A DNA stretch of 39,996 bases from UMGS1124 sp964417835 (GTDB taxonomy: Bacteria; Bacillota_I; Bacilli_A; RF39; UBA660), in the NCBI GenBank assembly GCA_964417835.1, contig CAYQJD010000005.1, positions 1-39,996 of the forward strand, read 5' to 3'. Shown here in pieces: positions 33,743 to 39,996 of this stretch; position 1 is the stretch's first letter, and each line of letters begins with the position of its first letter. The notes below the pieces were generated by a model. It saw only the letters and a program-made list of their open reading frames with translations, did no database searches and had not been told where the DNA came from. The position numbers were made by a program, and so were the translations under genes.

Positions 33743-35755
33743 ATGAATTCAAATAAAAAAGATGTAAATGATTATTTTAAATATCTAAGATTATACTATA
33801 AAGAATTAGCGATTAAAAGAAAAAAAGAATTAGAAGAGAAAAAGAAAAAACAAGAAGAAATAAATAGAATAAGAAAAAAACAAATAGAAGAATATAATGC
33901 AATAAAGAAAATACAAGAAGAAAATATAATTAAAAATAGAAAAAAAGTAACAAAAAAAATAAAATTAAAATTAAAAGATACAAAAAAAGAAGAAAAAACT
34001 TCTAATAATAAAAAGAATATTAAAATAATAAAAGCACCAAATACAAATAAAATTCAAACTAATAACAAAATAAATGTCTCTGATAAAGATAAAAACAACT
34101 TAAATATAAAACAAGAAAATAAGGCTGAAAAAAAGAACAATATCAAAGAAAATGCTGAGCAATCTTTAAAAAAAGATCAAGTTCAACAAAAAGATACAAA
34201 AATTATATCTGATATTAATATAAAAAAACAAACAAAAGAAGACAAGAAAGAAATTGAACATGAACAAACCAAAAAAAATCAAACTGATTTAAATTCTGAC
34301 AAAAAAGACACTCAAGAAAAAACTCAAAATAAAACTAAAGAAAAAAAAGAACCTATTAATGATTGTACATTAAAAAAGAAAGAATCAGAAAAAAAACAAG
34401 AATCAAAAAAAGAAAAAGCATCTCAAGATCAAGAAAAACAACTTGAAGATAAAAAAAAGAAATTAGAACAATTAAAAGCGACTCAAGAACAAGAAAACTT
34501 AAAACAAGAAAAACAACTTGAAAATAATAAAAAGAAAAATGATCTAGAATTTGGAAAAAATGAATTTATATCTGCAATAACTAAAGCAATAAAAAAAGAT
34601 AGAGATTCTATGAGAGAATTAGATTTAGAAAATTATAGAATTAATAAAGAACTAGAAAATACTAATGACCCAATAGAAATAAATAGACTCTTAGATAGAC
34701 TAAATAATAATCAAAAAGATATAAATAATATTATTACAAGAATTAATAATATTGAAAATGGTAACATAATAAATGATGCTTTTGAATTGTCAAAAAATCA
34801 ATCTATTCATTTAAAAAATTATATATATCTACTAAAAAAAGAGCCGGATAAAAAAACTTATTTTAAAGAACATTATGAACTTTTTAAATCTAAAATAGAT
34901 TATAAAAATAATATAGAATACATAAAAAAAGAAACTGATAAACAAGAAAATAAAATAAAAATAAAATTAGATTTAACAAAGTCAAAAGAAGATAAAGAAA
35001 ATGAAAATGATTTAAAATTAGAAAAATTTAAAAAAGCAAAATATTATTTTGAAAATAAATTACTAAAATATCAAATATCTATAATTAACTTAGCAAGTAA
35101 AGTTAATAATATTACAGCTAAAGAACAAATTGAAAAAAAATACTTTTTAGGAAATATAGAAATTAAGAATAATATAGAACTATCAAAAATAGCGCTAAAA
35201 TTATTTAATAAACCAGATAATAAATTTTCATTAGCAGAAATATATAATAAATTAAATAGTCAAATACGAACTATAGTAACATCTAAACTTGTTCCTAGTA
35301 ACAATTATAAAGATTTATTATTAAATGAGAAAAATAACCTTTTAAGTACTGGAAAAGATATAGATAAAGTTATTAAAGAGATTAAAATGACTAAATCAGA
35401 ATTTGATTTAGAATTTAAAGATTATTTAGATACTAGTGAATATTTTAATTATATTAATGAATTCGATAATATAGAAAATAAGTTAAAAAGTCAAAAAAAT
35501 AAAGTTAATTCTTTAGATAAAAAAATAGATGATACACTTATCTTACAAGATAAAAAATTTAAAGAAATAGAAAAAATGAATGTAGAAAAAGATAAAAATA
35601 AACAAGCTGAAAAAGACAAAAAAAACAATACACAAAATAAAAATAATAACCAAACACAAAATAACCAAAATAAATATAATTCATATATGGATATGTATAA
35701 TTATTATCAAAATTATTATAAACCTGAAGAAAAAGCCATAGGTCATAAAAGATAA
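33743..35755 (+). CDS. Lys/Glu/Asn-rich coiled-coil protein of unknown function
   Basis: I do not recognise a family. The 670-residue protein has no signal peptide or membrane helix and looks cytosolic. Residues about 20-280 are extremely rich in Lys, Glu and Gln, with heptad-like runs (KKQEEINRIRKKQIEEYNAI; KKKLEQLKATQEQENLKQE), so this part is a long coiled coil or disordered rod. Residues about 290-600 are less biased and helical, with LDRLNNNQKDINNIITRINN and LKNYIYLLKKEPDKKTYFKEHY. The last 40 residues are Asn/Gln/Tyr-rich and end basic (AIGHKR). The coding strand is about half adenine, so composition alone could produce some of the bias. It is transcribed divergently from the hydrolase operon and ends in a 16-bp-stem terminator. 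Confidence 0.75.
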   Translation: MNSNKKDVNDYFKYLRLYYKELAIKRKKELEEKKKKQEEINRIRKKQIEEYNAIKKIQEENIIKNRKKVTKKIKLKLKDTKKEEKTSNNKKNIKIIKAPNTNKIQTNNKINVSDKDKNNLNIKQENKAEKKNNIKENAEQSLKKDQVQQKDTKIISDINIKKQTKEDKKEIEHEQTKKNQTDLNSDKKDTQEKTQNKTKEKKEPINDCTLKKKESEKKQESKKEKASQDQEKQLEDKKKKLEQLKATQEQENLKQEKQLENNKKKNDLEFGKNEFISAITKAIKKDRDSMRELDLENYRINKELENTNDPIEINRLLDRLNNNQKDINNIITRINNIENGNIINDAFELSKNQSIHLKNYIYLLKKEPDKKTYFKEHYELFKSKIDYKNNIEYIKKETDKQENKIKIKLDLTKSKEDKENENDLKLEKFKKAKYYFENKLLKYQISIINLASKVNNITAKEQIEKKYFLGNIEIKNNIELSKIALKLFNKPDNKFSLAEIYNKLNSQIRTIVTSKLVPSNNYKDLLLNEKNNLLSTGKDIDKVIKEIKMTKSEFDLEFKDYLDTSEYFNYINEFDNIENKLKSQKNKVNSLDKKIDDTLILQDKKFKEIEKMNVEKDKNKQAEKDKKNNTQNKNNNQTQNNQNKYNSYMDMYNYYQNYYKPEEKAIGHKR

Positions 35756-35790
35756 AAGTAGACAAGATTTTACGCTTGTCTACTTTTATC
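35751..35790. terminator. Bidirectional terminator with perfect 16-bp stem
   Basis: GATAAAAGTAGACAAG (35751-35766), an 8-base loop and CTTGTCTACTTTTATC (35775-35790) are perfect inverted copies. The left arm overlaps the coiled-coil stop codon. The SEL1 gene converges from the right and ends at 35829, so the stem can serve both. Confidence 0.85.
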
Positions 35791-35828
35791 TTATTACTTC
35801 AATTTAGTATCTTTTTTGGTCTATCTAA

Positions 35829-37151
35829 CTATTTTTTTATATATTTTAAAGCTTCGACTACTCCATTTTCAAAAGCAATATTCAAAAATTCATAAGCTTT
35901 ATTTATATCTTTTTTTATATTTAATTCTTTATTTCCAACAAGATAATAATATATTGCCAAATTATAATAACTATAATAATTTCTTTCCTGCTGAGGAGCT
36001 TCACTAGATTTTAAATAATAAAAATATGCATTTATTAAATCCCCTTTTTTTCTATAGTATTCTCCCAATTTATTAAGTGCCCAGCTTTCTTCTAAATCAG
36101 CACTTAATTTTAAATATTTCAAAGCATTTGTTGAATCTCCTTTTTTTTCGTAAATTAATGATATATTATTAAATGCAAATGAATATCCCAAATCACCTGC
36201 TTTAAAAAAATATTCTAATGCTTTTTTTTCATCTATTATTTTCTCTGGATTTATTCCTTTTAAATAACACAACCCCATGGTATTTAAACCTGCCGAACTT
36301 CCTAATTCTATTGACTTATTTAAATATTTCCATAATATTTTAAAATCTCGTTCAATATTCCCATAACGTCCAGTTAAAATCAAATTTGCTACCATCCAAC
36401 ATGCTTTAGGATGATTTTTTTCTGCTGCTTTTAAATAATATTCAAAACATTTTTTAAAATCTTCTTTACCACTTATATAGCCGCTAAATTCTAAAGAACC
36501 TAATTCTGCATTGGCATACATATTATTTTTTTTAGATAGTTGAATTAATGAAGTTATATAACTTATACCTTCATATAATTTTATATTCATATATTCTTCT
36601 AATTCTTTTTGATTTACGTCTAATTTTCTTTTTATAAAAAGTGGTTGTCTATTATTTAATATAATATAAAATAAAAATTCAATAAAGCATTCATATAAAT
36701 TATTAGAATTATAAAAATTATTAACTTTATCTATTAATTCATTATTAACATTATCATCTTCTTTTGATAAAAGAATTAATTTTTCACAAACCTTTTTTAA
36801 ACTATTACTTCTATTAATAAAATCTATTGTACTTTCTTTTAAAGTATATATATGTTCATCTAAAATACTTAATAAGTTAATAATTTTATTTATAAATATT
36901 TCCTTATCTTTATTATAAATTTCTTTTAAATCATAATATATTTTTTTATATTCAATTCCGATCGCTCTACAACCTATACAATAGTTATTTACAGTAGTAC
37001 TGTTTATACCATCTATTTCAAACAATACGCAAAATAATTCTACTTGCATAGCGGACATTTTGTTATATGCAGTATCTTTAATAATATTAAATAAGTTACC
37101 TAAAGACAAGTAATCTTTACCAGTATTCATTTTTATAAATCTTTTTTCCAT
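35829..37151 (-). CDS. SEL1-like repeat protein
   Basis: A 440-residue protein with no signal peptide. The N-terminal half (about 1-200) is helical without a known motif, and includes INSTTVNNYCIGCRAIGIEY. From about 205 to the end at least five SEL1/TPR-type repeats follow: the pattern A-x-x-x-L-x-x-x-Y...A-x-x-Y(F/L)-x-K-A-A-x-x-x is seen in AELGSLEFSGYI..CFEYYLKAAEKNHPKAC, in SIELGSSAGLNTMGLCYL, in ALEYFFKAGDLGYSFAFNNI, and in ALKYLKLSADLEESWALNKL. Such solenoids bind other proteins. ATG 37151 is supported by AGAAG eight bases upstream; TTG 37157 is not. It points convergently at the coiled-coil gene. Confidence 0.85.
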   Translation of the reverse strand: MEKRFIKMNTGKDYLSLGNLFNIIKDTAYNKMSAMQVELFCVLFEIDGINSTTVNNYCIGCRAIGIEYKKIYYDLKEIYNKDKEIFINKIINLLSILDEHIYTLKESTIDFINRSNSLKKVCEKLILLSKEDDNVNNELIDKVNNFYNSNNLYECFIEFLFYIILNNRQPLFIKRKLDVNQKELEEYMNIKLYEGISYITSLIQLSKKNNMYANAELGSLEFSGYISGKEDFKKCFEYYLKAAEKNHPKACWMVANLILTGRYGNIERDFKILWKYLNKSIELGSSAGLNTMGLCYLKGINPEKIIDEKKALEYFFKAGDLGYSFAFNNISLIYEKKGDSTNALKYLKLSADLEESWALNKLGEYYRKKGDLINAYFYYLKSSEAPQQERNYYSYYNLAIYYYLVGNKELNIKKDINKAYEFLNIAFENGVVEALKYIKK

Positions 37152-37281
37152 ATACAAATCTTCTCACTTCTTATAGTATATCATAAATATAAACAAAATT
37201 ATATTTGTGGATTTAGTGTGGATGAACATATATTACTTTTTTTATAAATTTAAAATATAATTAAAATGAAAGGAGTAACTT

Positions 37282-38517
37282 ATGAAAAAATTCATAAAAA
37301 ATTATAAATCTACAATTATATTACTTGCATCTATTATAATAGGAGGGATTATAGGATTAATATTTGGAGAAAAAACTAAGATATTAAGTCCTTTTGGAGA
37401 TTTATTTATTAATCTTTTATTAACTATTATAATTCCACTTATATTTTTAACTATTACAACTTCTATTGGGAAAATGAAACAACCTAAAAGATTAGGTAAA
37501 ATTCTTTCAAGCATATTATTGGTATTTATTATTACATCAATAATAAGTGTAATGATAGGAATTGTTAGTACAAGAACAACACTTGTTAAAACTGAGGATA
37601 AAACAAAAATAAAAGAAATTTTAAAAGATGAAGAAGATGTTCAAGATGAAGAATTAAATATTTTATCAAGAACAGTTAACGCAATTAGCACTGATGACTT
37701 TATAAATATTCTTTCTAGAGATAATATCATAGCTCTAATTGTATTCTCTTTACTAATTGGACTTTCTATTAATTTATCGAAAGAAAAAGGAGAAATTTTT
37801 TTAAATACCTTAGAAAGCATGAATAATGTATTACAGAAATTTATTAATTTAATAATGTATTATGCACCAATAGGATTAGGATGTTATTTTGCATCATTTA
37901 TTGGACAATTTGGCTCAAGTATTGCTTTTGGATATTTAAAAACATTTATAATATATACTTTAGTCTGTATATTTGTATATTTTGTAGTTTATTCAATATA
38001 TGCTTATATTGCTGGTGGAAGAAAAGGATTTATAAACTATTGGAAAAATATTATACCAGCAACTATAACTGCTTTAGCTACTTGCTCATCTGCAGCATGT
38101 ATACCTATTAATACAAAATGTGCAAAAAATATTGGTGTTTCAGAAGATATCGCCGATACAACTATTCCACTTGGAACATCATTTCATAAAGATGGCTCTA
38201 TTATTGGAAGCGTATTTAAAATAATGTTCTTAGTATATATATTTGGAATGGAACCATCTTTATTCAAAGTATTAGGAGTTGCTTTAATAGCTACAGTACT
38301 TATAACTGCTGTTCCAATAGGCGGCGGAACTATTTCTGAAATGCTTATTATAAGTCTAATGGGATTCCCAGTATCAGCATTACCAATATTAACAATTATT
38401 GCAACTATAATCGATGCCCCTGCAACCGTTTTAAATGTTGTTGGAGATTCAGCTAGTAGTATGCTTGTATCAAGAATTGTAGATGGAAAAAATTGGATAA
38501 ATAAAAAAAGAGTTTAA
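37282..38517 (+). CDS. Dicarboxylate/amino acid:cation symporter (DAACS family)
   Basis: A 411-residue membrane transporter of the glutamate/aspartate (GltP/GltPh) superfamily that couples uptake to Na+ or H+. About eight helices plus re-entrant loops are suggested. The ATCSSAACIPINTKC segment matches the serine-rich HP1 motif, the following IPLGTSFHKDGS the TM7 'NMDGT-like' region in altered form, and PIGGGTISEMLIIS with IDAPATVLNVVGDSASSML the HP2/TM8 region with the substrate Asp. Between helices 3 and 4 there is an unusual acidic stretch (KTEDKTKIKEILKDEEDVQDEE). Substrate is not assignable. ATG 37282 follows AAAGGAG; a TATAAT is at 37256-37261 with no clear -35. Confidence 0.9.
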   Translation: MKKFIKNYKSTIILLASIIIGGIIGLIFGEKTKILSPFGDLFINLLLTIIIPLIFLTITTSIGKMKQPKRLGKILSSILLVFIITSIISVMIGIVSTRTTLVKTEDKTKIKEILKDEEDVQDEELNILSRTVNAISTDDFINILSRDNIIALIVFSLLIGLSINLSKEKGEIFLNTLESMNNVLQKFINLIMYYAPIGLGCYFASFIGQFGSSIAFGYLKTFIIYTLVCIFVYFVVYSIYAYIAGGRKGFINYWKNIIPATITALATCSSAACIPINTKCAKNIGVSEDIADTTIPLGTSFHKDGSIIGSVFKIMFLVYIFGMEPSLFKVLGVALIATVLITAVPIGGGTISEMLIISLMGFPVSALPILTIIATIIDAPATVLNVVGDSASSMLVSRIVDGKNWINKKRV

Positions 38518-38523
38518 AACTCT
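38502..38523 (-). terminator. Terminator of murC, inside the symporter's 3' end
   Basis: AGAGT (38509-38513) and ACTCT (38519-38523) close a short hairpin. On the minus strand it is followed by TTTTTTTATTT. It lies over the symporter's last codons and stop. Confidence 0.6.
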
Positions 38524-38525
38524 AG

Positions 38526-38551
38526 ATACAGATTTAATCTGTATTTTTTTT
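38526..38551 (+). terminator. Terminator of the symporter, inside murC's 3' end
   Basis: ATACAGA (38526-38532), a 5-base loop and TCTGTAT (38538-38544), then an eight-T run. It overlaps murC's stop codon at 38534-38536. Confidence 0.75.
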
Positions 38552-39916
38552 AACTAAAAGATCACTAATCTTAGTAACATTTCCGGCTCCTAAAGTTAAA
38601 ATAAGATCGTTTTCGCCTACAGAATTATTTAAATAATTTATAATCTCATTAAAATCGCTAATATGTTTAGGATCTTTATTTAATGAAATCAGTTCATCAA
38701 TTATATTTTGGGCACTAACATTATAAATATTTTTTTCTCTTGCAGCATAAATATCTGTAATTATAATATTATCAAAATTCTTTAAAGAAACTGCAAAATC
38801 TTTTGAATAATTTTTAACTCTTGAATAAGTATGGGGTTCAAAAATAACCCAAGATTTATTAAACTTTTTATTTTGCAAAGAACTGCTAACTGCTTCTATT
38901 TCAGTTGGATGATGAGCATAATCATCATATACTTTAGCACCTTTAAACATACCCTTATACTCAAATCTTCTTGCTGCCCCACTATAATTTAATAACCCTT
39001 TTTTTATATCCTGAATATTGATATTATAAAAGTCACATAATGCTATAGATGCTAAACTATTTAAAATATTATGTTTACCAATTACTCGTAAACTTATTTT
39101 ATCAATATATTTTTCATGTTTATATAAATCATAAGTTGGAAAACCATCACTATCATAAGAAATATTTTTAGCATTATAATCTTTAGAACTATCTAATCCA
39201 TAAGTTAATATATTAGCCTTACTATATTTAGCTAAATCTAAACAATTTTTATCTTCTCCATTTAATACTAATACTCCATCATTTGGTAATTTACTTACAT
39301 ATTTTTCAAATGACTTTTTAATATTTTCAAAGGTTTTAAAATAATCTAAATGATCATTATCAATATTTAAAACAACAGCACTTTTTTGTGAAAAGTTTAA
39401 AAAACTATCACAATACTCACAAGCCTCAATTATAAATGTATCACTTTTTCCTACTCTAAAATTACCATTTATACTTTTTAAAATTGATCCAACCTGAATT
39501 GAAGGATCTAAATTAGCAGCCAAAAAACATTCACTTATCATAGATGTAGTAGTTGTTTTCCCATGAGTTCCAGAAATTCCTATAGTATTTTTATATAGCT
39601 TTGTTATTTCTCCTAAGAAAACTCCTCTTTCCATGTGTTTAATATTTAATTCTTTAGCATGTATTAATTCTGGATTATCTTCTTTAATAGCCGCTGTATA
39701 AACAACTAAATCATAAGTACTATTTATATTATTATAATCTTGTCCAATATAAACATCAATTCCTGATTTTTTTAAATCATTTGTTATTGATGATTCATTA
39801 TTGTCACTGCCAGTTACTTTAAAGCCCCAAAACTTTAATATATGAGCTATTCCACTCATACTAATTCCACCAATACCAATCATATAAATTGATTTGTAAT
39901 TTTTTAAATTAAACAT
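38534..39916 (-). CDS. murC: UDP-N-acetylmuramate--L-alanine ligase MurC
   Basis: MurC adds L-alanine to UDP-MurNAc with ATP, the first peptide step of wall precursor synthesis in the cytoplasm. The 460 residues match the family. The N-terminal nucleotide-sugar loop is IYMIGIGGISMSGIAHIL, the ATP P-loop is IGISGTHGKTTTTSMI, the central DNDHLDYF follows, and the C-terminal domain has RRFEYKG, VYDDYAHHPTEIEAV and TLGAGNV. The start is placed at ATG 39916, because AGGTGG is five bases upstream; a GTG at 39925 sits on the ribosome site. It converges with the symporter, with mutual terminators nested in each other's ends. Confidence 0.95.
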   Translation of the reverse strand: MFNLKNYKSIYMIGIGGISMSGIAHILKFWGFKVTGSDNNESSITNDLKKSGIDVYIGQDYNNINSTYDLVVYTAAIKEDNPELIHAKELNIKHMERGVFLGEITKLYKNTIGISGTHGKTTTTSMISECFLAANLDPSIQVGSILKSINGNFRVGKSDTFIIEACEYCDSFLNFSQKSAVVLNIDNDHLDYFKTFENIKKSFEKYVSKLPNDGVLVLNGEDKNCLDLAKYSKANILTYGLDSSKDYNAKNISYDSDGFPTYDLYKHEKYIDKISLRVIGKHNILNSLASIALCDFYNINIQDIKKGLLNYSGAARRFEYKGMFKGAKVYDDYAHHPTEIEAVSSSLQNKKFNKSWVIFEPHTYSRVKNYSKDFAVSLKNFDNIIITDIYAAREKNIYNVSAQNIIDELISLNKDPKHISDFNEIINYLNNSVGENDLILTLGAGNVTKISDLLVKKNTD

Positions 39917-39934
39917 TTTAACCACCTAATTAAT

Positions 39935-39964
39935 ATTATAACATACGGCAGACTTTGTCCGCAA
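39935..39964 (-). promoter_or_regulatory. Putative murC promoter with inverted repeat
   Basis: On the minus strand TTGCGG (39959-39964), an 18-base spacer and TATAAT (39935-39940), about eight bases before AGGTGG. A short CGGAC/GTCTG inverted repeat (about 39948-39960) lies between the -35 and -10 and may be an operator. Beyond it, to the window edge, only AT-rich sequence and a GGAGG run are seen. Confidence 0.5.
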
Positions 39965-39996
39965 CCTAACCAGTAAAAAAAAGACAAACCTCCTTG

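Noticed and set aside
1..39996. tRNA or rRNA genes and riboswitches
   Set aside because: I looked for T-loop (GGTTCRANTCC) and known leader motifs in the intergenic gaps and found none; very divergent ones could be missed by eye.

Overview
The window is about 40 kb of very AT-rich DNA (roughly a quarter G+C by eye) from a Gram-positive-type bacterium with a peptidoglycan wall. It carries mraY, ftsW, murC, a murF-like ligase, ddl, uppP, a PASTA-containing transpeptidase, a sortase, type I signal peptidase and large surface proteins. Shine-Dalgarno sites (GGAGG, AGGTGG) are strong, promoters look like sigma-A type, and TGA is used as a stop, so this is not the mycoplasma code. An uncultured gut-type Bacillota (Bacilli or Clostridia) is the best guess. 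The sequence alone does not fix the lineage.

Layout. 1-1707: a DUF3419/BtaA-like protein cut by the left edge, then a decayed DUF4143 ATPase. 1976-4113: ftsW and mraY on the minus strand. 4163-4461: a shrunken pyruvate kinase relic between two terminators. 4494-8846: a MarR regulator and a heterodimeric ABC exporter in one minus-strand operon, with a clear promoter and palindromic operator. 8977-9429: TspO. 9426-12931: an operon of radical SAM protein (TIGR03916 type), DUF4130/TIGR03915 partner and a divergent GroEL paralogue, preceded by a LexA-like box. 13036-13931: a PH-like protein, then an intergenic stretch with an IS1182-type transposase relic. 13932-18734: a 1600-residue Ig-repeat surface protein with a recent internal duplication. 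18936-24855: thioester/SpaA-type adhesin, sortase, penicillin-binding protein and signal peptidase on one strand. 24940-29616: uppP, a degenerate hybrid histidine kinase and an AMP-forming acyl-CoA synthetase, each apparently a separate unit. 30051-33598: alpha/beta hydrolase, membrane-embedded MurF-like ligase and ddl in one operon. 33743-37151: a Lys/Glu-rich coiled-coil protein and a SEL1-repeat protein, convergent on a 16-bp-stem terminator. 37282-39916: a dicarboxylate/amino acid symporter convergent with murC.

Most of the window serves the cell envelope: precursor synthesis (ddl, murF-like, murC, mraY), lipid carrier recycling (uppP), polymerisation (ftsW, PBP), protein export (lepB) and surface display (adhesin, sortase, Ig-repeat protein). 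The least explained parts are the chaperonin paralogue coupled to the radical SAM DNA-metabolism pair, the MurF-like ligase whose substrate-binding domain is replaced by membrane helices, the adhesin/sortase pair with a non-LPXTG tail, and a hybrid kinase that has lost its phospho-acceptor histidine. Three gene relics (DUF4143, pyk, IS1182) show ongoing decay. I saw no tRNA, rRNA, CRISPR array or intact mobile element.
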